From Anaerolineaceae bacterium (GTDB lineage: Bacteria > Chloroflexota > Anaerolineae > Aggregatilineales > Phototrophicaceae), in the NCBI GenBank assembly GCA_002702065.1, contig NZXX01000002.1:372001-436000 (forward strand): a stretch of 64,000 nucleotides of DNA, written 5' to 3'. Each line of letters starts with the position of its first letter. Positions within the stretch are counted from its first letter, which is position 1. The position numbers and the translations under genes were made by a program. Shown in pieces: positions 49,808 to 56,920 of this stretch. Below the pieces are notes generated by a model that saw only the letters and a list, made by a program, of their open reading frames with translations, was not told where the DNA came from and did no database searches.

Positions 49808-51340
49808 ATGACGATCAGCTATCACGTAGCGATTGACCGCGACGACGACGGCGATTTTGCCGGCAGCGGCGAAGACATCACCGCCGATGTGCTGCTGCTG
49901 GAATGGAAGCTGGGGATGCAGCAGGCGCATGACAGCATGGCCCAGGCGGGAACGGCCCGAATCACGGTGCGCAATGTCGATCAGGCCTATTCGCCAGAGG
50001 TGACATCGCTTCAACCGGGGCAGGTGATACGCATCCAGAGCGACGACGGCAGCACCGTACGCACCCATTTCACCGGCCATATCGCCGCTGTCGAGCCGCA
50101 GCCCGGCGAACAGGGCCAGCGCCGCGCCGTGATTCATGCGGTGGATGCCTTGTGGCAGCTCCAGCAGCATACGATCCGGCTGCCGCCACAGGTGAACGTG
50201 CGAGCCGATGCGGTCATCGAGCAAATTCTGGATCGGGTGCCGTTCCGGCGGACGCGGCTCAAAGGGTATTGGGTGCTGGGTAAAACGGATCACAGCGAAC
50301 TGGGCAGCAATACCCGGTTGCCGATCCGCAATATCGAACGGGCGCTGGAAACCGGCGAAACGCAGTTTGCCTATGTCGGTGACACATGGGGTGATGGTAT
50401 CCCGGCGTATGAAGCGATCCGGGAGGTGGTCGTTGCCGAGCGTGGGCACTTCCTGCTGGACCGCAGCGGACAGGCGGTGTTCTACAACCGGCATCATCTG
50501 CTGCGCGACGCGACGTCAACGGCCTCGTTCGCGGATGACATGGCGGGCCTGGCGTATGACTATGGCACGGAGGTCATCAGTCAGGTGCAGGTACTGCTGC
50601 TGCCGCGTCAAACAGGTTCGGCAGGGAGCGTATTGTGGGAGCTGGACAGCCCGCAGTTGATTCCGGCTCAGGGCGAAGTGCAGTTGCTGGCCCGTTTTCG
50701 GGATGATGAACAGCGCCCCATCGGTGCGTTGACGCTGCTTTTGCCAGTGCCAGGCCTCGATTTTGAAGCCAATCGTCAGCCGGACGGCAGCGGGCAGGAC
50801 GGGACCGGCAGCCTTGATGTGAGCCTGCGGGCGGTGGATTTCAGCGCGGCGCTGCTGGAGATTCGCAGCCGGGCCAAGCGGGATCTGTATCTGCTGGCCG
50901 GGGCACGCCTGCGCGGAACGCCGCTGTTTACGGGTGATCCGCTGGTGATCGAGCGCATCAGCTATGGCAGTCTGGCGTTTTATAGCCCGCGCACCCTGCG
51001 TTTTGATCTGCCCGCGCTGGACTCGGTGGCCCAGGCGGAGTCGCTGGCGCGTTACGAACTGGCCCGGCGCAAGTCCCCGCGTGGATACGCCCACCGCCTG
51101 ACCCTCAGCACCCGCCAACACCCGACGCAGGTGCTGGCCCGCACGCTGCTAGACCGCATCACCATCGAGGAAGCCCAGACCGGCCACGCGGCGGATTACT
51201 TCATCGTCGCCGAGGCGCACCGCGTTGAACTGGGCGGTAGCCAGCATCAGGTCACCTGGACCCTCGAAAGCGCCCATGCCAACACCTTCTGGTTGTTAAA
51301 CCACAGCCGCCTGAATGCGGACACGGTGCTGGCGTACTGA
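49808..51340 (+). CDS. Phage tail protein (hub/baseplate-like)
   Basis: 510 residues, no signal peptide. It opens with a domain of early beta-strands ('DITADVLLLEWKLGMQQ', 'GTARITVRNVDQAYSPE', 'PGQVIRIQSDDGSTVRTHFTGHIA') that matches the pattern of siphovirus/myovirus tail-hub proteins of the gp27/XkdQ type. Later sections ('DAVIEQILDRVPF', 'AYEAIREVVVAERGHFLLDRSGQAVFYNR') repeat this hub-like layout, and a C-terminal domain holds 'IERISYG' and 'ESLARYELARRKSP'. It would form the tail base that contacts the cell. ATG 49808 follows the previous stop directly. It has no host-like function. Confidence 0.6.
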   Translation: MTISYHVAIDRDDDGDFAGSGEDITADVLLLEWKLGMQQAHDSMAQAGTARITVRNVDQAYSPEVTSLQPGQVIRIQSDDGSTVRTHFTGHIAAVEPQPGEQGQRRAVIHAVDALWQLQQHTIRLPPQVNVRADAVIEQILDRVPFRRTRLKGYWVLGKTDHSELGSNTRLPIRNIERALETGETQFAYVGDTWGDGIPAYEAIREVVVAERGHFLLDRSGQAVFYNRHHLLRDATSTASFADDMAGLAYDYGTEVISQVQVLLLPRQTGSAGSVLWELDSPQLIPAQGEVQLLARFRDDEQRPIGALTLLLPVPGLDFEANRQPDGSGQDGTGSLDVSLRAVDFSAALLEIRSRAKRDLYLLAGARLRGTPLFTGDPLVIERISYGSLAFYSPRTLRFDLPALDSVAQAESLARYELARRKSPRGYAHRLTLSTRQHPTQVLARTLLDRITIEEAQTGHAADYFIVAEAHRVELGGSQHQVTWTLESAHANTFWLLNHSRLNADTVLAY

Positions 51341-51396
51341 TCCGGCACGTCAGCGTCCATCTTTTGTGATTGTTCATCTGATAGAGAGGAGATTCT

Positions 51397-51912
51397 ATGC
51401 CTGCCAACTGGACAACCCCGGTTACATGGAACGTTGACCAACTGGTCACCAATGATGATCTGAATGAGCAAGTCCGCGATAACCTCGAATATTTGCTCAG
51501 CCCCAACCATGACCGAATTCTGCGCGACAACAGCGGTGATTATGCCATTACCGGTGTCACCGCCTTTCAGGACATCGACTCGACCAACCTGTCCATAACT
51601 ATGGAAACACACGGCGGCCCGGTGCTGGTGCACTTCATGGGCAGTGGTCACTCAAACGGGACCAATAACCCCGGTTATTTCGATATTGCGGTGGACGGTA
51701 CCCGCGTGGGAGCCGCCTTTACGTTTGGGCTGCTGACGCTGGGCTGCGACGCGGCAGCATGGATGCCGGTGTCGCTGGTGGTGCTGGTGACCGGGCTGGC
51801 TGCCGGAAATCATACATTCCGGCCACAGTGGCGCAGCGACGTATCCGATACATTGACCCTGCGTGCGTCTTCATCGAACAGCGCCGCCACATTTGAGGTG
51901 ATCGAGCTATGA
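51397..51912 (+). CDS. Phage tail-tip/fibre-like protein
   Basis: 171 residues. The start 'WTTPVTWNVDQLVTNDDLNEQVRDNLEYL' is typical of tail-fibre or tip proteins encoded near the tail base in many phages: a Trp/Thr-rich strand followed by 'L....lN.qv.dNl..L'. The rest is a Gly/Thr/Ser-rich beta domain ('HGGPVLVHFMGSGHSNG', 'NHTFRPQWRSDVSDTLTLRAS') of the jelly-roll kind seen in receptor-binding tips. AGAGGAG is present seven bases upstream. It overlaps the next gene by four bases. Confidence 0.65.
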   Translation: MPANWTTPVTWNVDQLVTNDDLNEQVRDNLEYLLSPNHDRILRDNSGDYAITGVTAFQDIDSTNLSITMETHGGPVLVHFMGSGHSNGTNNPGYFDIAVDGTRVGAAFTFGLLTLGCDAAAWMPVSLVVLVTGLAAGNHTFRPQWRSDVSDTLTLRASSSNSAATFEVIEL

Positions 51913-52304
51913 TTCAACGAACGTACACCCTCACAGGCATCAACCGGGCCGCGCTGGATCATCAACTGGCGCAGGCGTTGGGCGCGGTTTACGGTGGCTT
52001 TGCCGACCGTGCTGCATCGGACGCGGTGAACACCGTCAACGTCACGGTCAGCCTGTCCAACGCGGCGACAAAGGCCGATTACGACACGCTGGATGCACTC
52101 ATGGCGGCGCATGATCCACAGCAGTTGACGCCGGAGCAACAGGCCGAGAAAGAGCAGCAGCAAAAGCTGACAGCGGCGCGGCGTGACTTTAAAGGCGTGG
52201 ACCTGAACCCGGCGGAATTCACCGATGAAACCGCACAGGTGCAGGTGCTGGCCCGCAAGGTCGCCTGGCTGGAGCAGGAAATTGCCGGCCTGCGCGGCGA
52301 GTAA
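51909..52304 (+). CDS. Phage tail-cluster protein with coiled-coil end
   Basis: 131 residues, last of the tail cluster, overlapping the fibre gene by ATGA. An N-terminal beta/alpha part ('YTLTGINRAALDHQLAQALGAVYGGF', 'NTVNVTVSLSNAATKADYDTL') is followed by a long helix ('TPEQQAEKEQQQKLTAARRDF') and a heptad-like end ('VLARKVAWLEQEIAGLRGE'). It may be a chaperone or a tail-fibre assembly helper; this is inferred from position. An intrinsic terminator follows seven bases later. Confidence 0.5.
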   Translation: MIQRTYTLTGINRAALDHQLAQALGAVYGGFADRAASDAVNTVNVTVSLSNAATKADYDTLDALMAAHDPQQLTPEQQAEKEQQQKLTAARRDFKGVDLNPAEFTDETAQVQVLARKVAWLEQEIAGLRGE

Positions 52305-52310
52305 TAAACA

Positions 52311-52339
52311 GGGAGAGTCTGCGGACTCTCCCCTTTTTT
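52311..52339 (+). terminator. Rho-independent terminator of the tail cluster
   Basis: GGGAGAGTC-TGCG-GACTCTCCC followed by CTTTTTT, seven bases after the last tail gene. Perfect 9-base stem with a T-run, so an intrinsic terminator on the plus strand. Confidence 0.9.
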
Positions 52340-52362
52340 GATTCCAGCCGGTTGTCAGGTGA

Positions 52363-53457
52363 TTACATATCGTGCATGGTGCCGGGGGTTGTTTCGATAA
52401 TCTCTGTGCCGTTTTCCCCCTGACGATACCGGTGAATCGGGCGCAGGGTCAGCGTGTCGCCGCGGGCCGCCGCTGCCCGTGCCTGATCGCGCAGTTCTAC
52501 AACGCTGCTACGAATCGCGTCCGCATCCTGATAGCCAAAGCGATACGACAAAAACTGCGGGTGATCGTCCAGAAACGCCAGCGCGAGGTCAGCCGCATCG
52601 GCTATCGCCTGCGGGTCCGAGTCAAGCTGTTGCAGCGCATCCAGCGGCAGCTTGAAGTTGCGCATCATCACATCCAGAATGACCGGGATGTGAAAGAACT
52701 GCCCCAGCCCGGCAGCGTGTTCCAGCGGAATCTGCGTTTCGGTCGTGCCATTGTGGCTGATCAGCTCGAAATCAAATTGCTCGTCAACAATCGGGCTCCA
52801 GCCCTGTTTTTCTTCTGCGGGGATCAGCGCTTCGACAGCCGCCATAATGTCGTTCGCTGCCTGTTCCAGCGCCGCCTTGCGCGATAACCCCTCGATTTTG
52901 CCACTGACCGGGGGCATCAGCGTGCCGACATTCATCACCACGCGTGGGCGCTTGAGCTGCATCACGGCCTGAATCGCGCCGCGCATCCCGCCGAAGCCCA
53001 TTGGCAGCACCGCAGCATTCCCATGAAAACTGAGCCAGGCCACACCTGTGCGCGCCCGCTTCATGGTGGTCGACCAGATGCCGCCTTCGGGGAAGATGCC
53101 GACCACGCCGCCCTGCTTCAGCACATCCAGCGGCATCTGCATTTCCTGCCGGTCGGTGCTGCCCCGGCTGACGGGCAGAAAGCCGTACAGGTTCGCCATC
53201 CAGGCAAAGCGCGGGTCCACCGGGATATCGCCTGTGCCGATAAACTCGACCTGCCAGGGGACATAAACCGCCATCAGGATGACTTCGATCATGGCGACAT
53301 GGTTGCCAACCAGAATCACCGGCCCCTGTTTGGGCAGGTTTTCCAGACCGCGGATTTCCGGACGGGTGAGCAGGCGTACCAGCACCCGGCCAATCATCCG
53401 CAGGATAAAGCGAATGACTGTCCGGCGCGGATAGATGATCGCGTAGGGGCGTGCCAT
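52363..53457 (-). CDS. 1-acyl-glycerol-3-phosphate acyltransferase-like protein (PlsC family) with HX4E
   Basis: 364 residues. The acyltransferase domain (about 20-210) has the PlsC blocks 'GPVILVGNHVAMIEVILMA', 'FIGTGDIP', 'YGFLPVSRGSTD', 'VVGIFPEGGIWST' and 'AVLPMGFGG'. The usual catalytic HX4D is HVAMIE here, so Glu replaces Asp. The C-terminal 150 residues are a helical extension not found in standard PlsC. It would use acyl-CoA or acyl-ACP to acylate a lysophospholipid or another alcohol at the membrane. The Glu may keep some activity or change the substrate. The start is six bases from the end of the winged-helix gene. Confidence 0.8.
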   Translation of the reverse strand: MARPYAIIYPRRTVIRFILRMIGRVLVRLLTRPEIRGLENLPKQGPVILVGNHVAMIEVILMAVYVPWQVEFIGTGDIPVDPRFAWMANLYGFLPVSRGSTDRQEMQMPLDVLKQGGVVGIFPEGGIWSTTMKRARTGVAWLSFHGNAAVLPMGFGGMRGAIQAVMQLKRPRVVMNVGTLMPPVSGKIEGLSRKAALEQAANDIMAAVEALIPAEEKQGWSPIVDEQFDFELISHNGTTETQIPLEHAAGLGQFFHIPVILDVMMRNFKLPLDALQQLDSDPQAIADAADLALAFLDDHPQFLSYRFGYQDADAIRSSVVELRDQARAAAARGDTLTLRPIHRYRQGENGTEIIETTPGTMHDM

Positions 53458-53463
53458 GCAGCG

Positions 53464-54195
53464 TTATTCCTGAGGCGTGATGGTCACGTCCGTGCCGAAG
53501 GCCACCGGCTCGACCGGGTCCGTGTCTGTGGAGACATCCACATCGACATACAAGCCACCGGCGGTGGCAACATCATCCGGGTTCGGCCCCAGTTGGAAGA
53601 CCTCAACCCGGACGCGAGTCTGGGTGTAGGCGCCGGGGGTAATCAGAAAGTCCTGCGTCGCAGCCGCCTCGTCCAGTTCAAAGCTGGCTTCCTGCGGGGC
53701 GCTCGGTTCACCATTGAGCACCGACAGGCGGGCGACGATTTCTGCCGGGGCGGTCGGTTCGCTGGCTGGCGCAAACCCGACGACGACGTGTGTCGGCTGG
53801 AGTGCGGTCAGACGTGGTGGCATGACCAGCACCAGATGCCGCTTGAGGGTTGCGGGTTCGTCGGCCTGTTCATCGGTTGCCGCCATCGCATCAGCGTCTA
53901 TGTCGTCGTCTTCATCGTCGCCAAACCCGTATTCGGCGAGTTCATCGGCCACATTGCTGCCCTGTTCCGTCAGGCGATAAACCTGATTGCCGTCCATAAC
54001 GACGTACCCTTTGGTCACCAGACTGCGGATCGCTTTGCCAAAGCCGCGTTCGGACAATCCGGCTGCATCGCAAATATCGTCGATCCCGGCCATGTGCAGC
54101 TCGACCGTGTTCAGGTAGCGCAGGACCTCCAGCGCGGCAGGGGGCAGGGCCCTCAAATGACTCGGTAAGTCCATATTCGACACCGTTTCCAACAT
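53464..54195 (-). CDS. Winged-helix N-terminus fused to a beta-rich C-terminus
   Basis: 243 residues. The N-terminal 75 residues ('HLRALPPAALEVLRYLNTVELHMAGIDDICDAAGLSERGFGKAIRSLVTKGYVVMDGNQVYRLTEQG') look like a winged helix of the MarR/ArsR type. A very acidic linker ('DDEDDDIDADAMAATDEQAD') leads to a 130-residue beta-sandwich-like domain ('THVVVGFAPASEPT', 'VRVEVFQLGPNPDD', 'GGLYVDVDVSTDTDPVEP'). No known family combines these. It overlaps nothing and is followed six bases later by the acyltransferase gene, so they are in an operon. It could sense a ligand or protein via the beta domain. Confidence 0.6.
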   Translation of the reverse strand: MLETVSNMDLPSHLRALPPAALEVLRYLNTVELHMAGIDDICDAAGLSERGFGKAIRSLVTKGYVVMDGNQVYRLTEQGSNVADELAEYGFGDDEDDDIDADAMAATDEQADEPATLKRHLVLVMPPRLTALQPTHVVVGFAPASEPTAPAEIVARLSVLNGEPSAPQEASFELDEAAATQDFLITPGAYTQTRVRVEVFQLGPNPDDVATAGGLYVDVDVSTDTDPVEPVAFGTDVTITPQE

Positions 54196-54260
54196 CTAAC
54201 TGACTTTCAATTGAGTATAGTCGGATTATTTTTCGGTCACAACTGATGTGCCATATCGGG

Positions 54261-54300
54261 AAAAACGGCGCGCCCCGCCGTGGGGAGAGGCAGGGCGCGC
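54261..54300 (-). terminator. Rho-independent terminator after the multi-PDZ gene
   Basis: On the minus strand GCGCGCCC pairs with GGGGCGCGC across a 15-base loop, followed by CGTTTTT. It lies 18 bases after the stop of the PDZ gene and gives a good intrinsic terminator for it. Confidence 0.75.
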
Positions 54301-54317
54301 ATCAGGGTGTTTTTAAG

Positions 54318-55769
54318 TTACAGGTTGGCCGCCGGGGCAATCGGTTCAGCAGGGGCCTGCGGCGGTTCGATCTGGAAGCGACCATCGGGGCCGAAGAACC
54401 GGGGCATCATGCCGTTGAACTCGAAGGGCAGGTCTTCCATCATGCCCTGGAAATCGGTTTCGCCCAGCGTCACATCGATACTCAGGCTGTCACCGTCACG
54501 CAGCACATCAAGCGTCACCACATCACCCGGTGCATACGCCAGCAGGCGTTCACGCAGGGTACGACCGGCATCGACCGGATCACCGCTGACGGCGATAATC
54601 ACGTCGTTCACCTGCAAGCCAGCTTCGGCTGCCGGTGAATCGGCGATCACTTCGGTGATGAGAGCGCCTTCAGTCACGTTCAGGTCATTTTCGGCGGCGA
54701 CATCGGCATCCAGATTCTGGAACTGCACCCCCAGCCAGACCCCACCGGGCATGATGTTGAATTGGCCGCGCGGCCCGCGAAATTCGAAGCCGCGGCCCAT
54801 GCCGAAGCCCAGGCTGTTCAGCGATGCCAGGTCCGCCGCGCTGACGGTGATATCCAGACTTTCGTCCGCACGATCAACCGAGACGGTCACTTCGGCGTCG
54901 TCTTCGAGGCTGCTCAGATAGTCGTTGAGCGCTGCCGGGTCATAGCTCTCGCCATCAACTGCCGTGATGACATCACCCGCCTGCAAGCCAGCCTGTGCCA
55001 GCGCGCTGTCTTCACTCAGGTTGACGATCTGCCAGTTATCGCCATCGTAGATGATGATGTCCTGCATCAGGGCTGGCATCTGGTCGCGCATCGAACCGAG
55101 CGTGGCGGTGATGGCCTGCGCTTCACCGTCGCGGTTGACGGTGAGCGAAACCTCGTCACCAATCGCCAGATCAGCAATCGCGTTGACCACATCTTCCGGG
55201 GTTTCGACGGCTACGTCACTGACCGACTCGATTACGTCGCCCTCCTGCAAACCAGCTTCGGCTGCCGGGGAGTCGTCCACAACTTCCGCAATTGCGACGC
55301 CATCATCTGTCGCTTCCAGTGTCACGCCCAGGAATGGACGCTGCATATCAAAGCGCATATTCGGCACGGCGGGACGGTCGCCACGATCTGAACGACCGGG
55401 CAGCGCCAGGTTGGGGCGTTCCGGCTGGGCGGCGAGTGTCAGACTCAGCTCGACCGGCTCGTCATCGCGCAGCACATCGAGCGTAATCTCATCGCCCACG
55501 CTCATTGCGCTGATGGTGTCTGCCAGGGTTTCGCTGTCGACCGCTTCACCATTCACTGCGGTGATGATGTCACCCGGTTGCAGGCCAGCGTCGTCTGCCG
55601 GGCTGTTGCGCAGCACGCGCATCACTTCGACGCCTTCGTCCGCTGCCTGGAAGGTGATGCCGACGTAGGGCTGTTCGGTGTCTTCCTGCGCACCCACCAG
55701 CGCCACACCCGTGACCAACATCAACACGGCAAATATCGCAAACCAGTTGCGAATGCGTTTGTTAAACAT
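54318..55769 (-). CDS. Secreted multi-PDZ protein without protease domain
   Basis: 483 residues. A signal peptide covers about 1-28. At least four PDZ domains follow (about 33-112, 143-222, 228-315 degenerate and 340-440). They show the repeated 'LRNSPADDAGLQPGDIITAVNGEAV', 'VDDSPAAEAGLQEGDVIESV', 'EDSALAQAGLQAGDVITAVDGE' and 'ADSPAAEAGLQVNDVIIAVSG' cores, each followed by 'T..V.RDGE'. No trypsin-like or other catalytic domain is present. PDZ domains bind C-terminal peptides, so this may be an exported scaffold. It is transcribed divergently from the glycosyltransferase operon. Confidence 0.85.
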   Translation of the reverse strand: MFNKRIRNWFAIFAVLMLVTGVALVGAQEDTEQPYVGITFQAADEGVEVMRVLRNSPADDAGLQPGDIITAVNGEAVDSETLADTISAMSVGDEITLDVLRDDEPVELSLTLAAQPERPNLALPGRSDRGDRPAVPNMRFDMQRPFLGVTLEATDDGVAIAEVVDDSPAAEAGLQEGDVIESVSDVAVETPEDVVNAIADLAIGDEVSLTVNRDGEAQAITATLGSMRDQMPALMQDIIIYDGDNWQIVNLSEDSALAQAGLQAGDVITAVDGESYDPAALNDYLSSLEDDAEVTVSVDRADESLDITVSAADLASLNSLGFGMGRGFEFRGPRGQFNIMPGGVWLGVQFQNLDADVAAENDLNVTEGALITEVIADSPAAEAGLQVNDVIIAVSGDPVDAGRTLRERLLAYAPGDVVTLDVLRDGDSLSIDVTLGETDFQGMMEDLPFEFNGMMPRFFGPDGRFQIEPPQAPAEPIAPAANL

Positions 55770-55896
55770 GGCTCATTACTCCACTCAATCCTTCAAATAA
55801 CCTTTGGAATTCCGTTTTCCATTCGAGAGCATAGGCAAAAAGTTTGTTCTTTTTGTAAACTCTGGCTTAGGGAAAAATGAGAATGGATTATTGAGG

Positions 55897-55932
55897 CATC
55901 CGGGTGGACAATGCCCGGATGTCAGCTATAGT
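55897..55932 (+). promoter_or_regulatory. Promoter with overlapping palindrome for the glycosyltransferase operon
   Basis: TGGACA (55905-55910) and TATAGT (55927-55932) are 16 bases apart, and the start codon follows 37 bases later. The palindrome CATCCGGG (55897-55904) / CCCGGATG (55914-55921) flanks the -35 box, so a repressor bound there would block it. The repressor is unknown. Confidence 0.6.
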
Positions 55933-55969
55933 AAAAAAACAGGCACATGCTTCACGAACAGGATCATGC

Positions 55970-56920
55970 ATGACCCAACATACCCTCTCGGTCGTCATTC
56001 CGGTTTACAACAGTCAGGGGTCCCTATCGCCGCTGATCGAACAACTGGCCCAGACACTGCCCCAGATCAGTTCGTCCTATGAGGTGATTCTGGTCAACGA
56101 CGCCAGCCGGGACGCCAGTTGGGAGATGATCAGCCAGCTGGCGCAGAATTATGACTGGGTCAGGGGCATCAACCTGATGCGCAATTATGGCCAGCATAAT
56201 GCCCTGCTGTGCGGCATCCGCAGCGCCGCCTACGAACTGGTGGTCACGATAGATGATGACCTGCAACACCCACCCGACGAAATCCAGAAGCTGATCGCCC
56301 GTCTGGACGAAGGGTTTGATGTGGTTTATGGCACGCCCATGCGCGAGCAGCATGGTTTTCTGCGCGATATGGCCTCGCAGGTGACGAAGCTGGCGCTGCA
56401 AAGTGCGATGGGTGTCGAAACCGCGCGTAAAGTGAGCGCCTTCCGGGTGTTTCGTACCAAAGTGCGTGATGCTTTTGTCTCGTATCAGGGGCCGCACGTG
56501 TCCATTGACGTGCTGCTGACCTGGGGGACGACGCGTTTCTCGGCGGTGAATGTGCGCCATGACCCGCGAAAGATCGGTGTTTCCAATTATACGCTGCGCA
56601 AACTGATCACCCATGCCCTCAACATGATGACCGGGTTCAGCGTGCTGCCGCTTCAGGTCGCCAGCCTGATGGGGGTGGTACTGGCCTGTTTTAGCGTCAT
56701 CCTGCTGATCTTTGTGTTTGTTCGTTTTGTCATCGAAGGAACACCGGTGCCCGGTTTCCCGTTTCTGGCCTCAGTGATTGGCATCTTTTCCGGCGCTCAG
56801 TTGCTCGCGCTTGGCATTATCGGTGAGTACCTCGCTCGCATGCACTTCCGGTTGATGGACAAACCCAGCTATGTGGTGCGTGAACGTGCTGAACAATCGC
56901 CCGATCAAACAGACGAATGA
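55970..56920 (+). CDS. Glycosyltransferase family 2, polyprenyl-phosphate sugar transferase type (ArnC/DPM1-like)
   Basis: 316 residues. The N-terminal GT-A domain begins 'HTLSVVIPVYNSQGSLSPLIEQL' and has 'EVILVNDASRDASWEMI', 'DDDLQHPPDEIQKLI' (DxD-like metal site) and 'YGTPMREQHGFLRDMAS'. Two hydrophobic helices (about 230-252 and 265-287) end it, as in ArnC and GtrB, which link a sugar to undecaprenyl phosphate on the inner face. Start ATG 55970 follows AGGAT. First gene of the operon with the GT39-like gene (ATGA overlap), methyltransferase and formyltransferase. The sugar is not known. Confidence 0.88.
   Translation: MTQHTLSVVIPVYNSQGSLSPLIEQLAQTLPQISSSYEVILVNDASRDASWEMISQLAQNYDWVRGINLMRNYGQHNALLCGIRSAAYELVVTIDDDLQHPPDEIQKLIARLDEGFDVVYGTPMREQHGFLRDMASQVTKLALQSAMGVETARKVSAFRVFRTKVRDAFVSYQGPHVSIDVLLTWGTTRFSAVNVRHDPRKIGVSNYTLRKLITHALNMMTGFSVLPLQVASLMGVVLACFSVILLIFVFVRFVIEGTPVPGFPFLASVIGIFSGAQLLALGIIGEYLARMHFRLMDKPSYVVRERAEQSPDQTDE

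Noticed and set aside
14803-52304. A complete prophage
   Set aside because: No integrase, terminase, portal, replication or lysogeny genes, and most genes between are plainly cellular.
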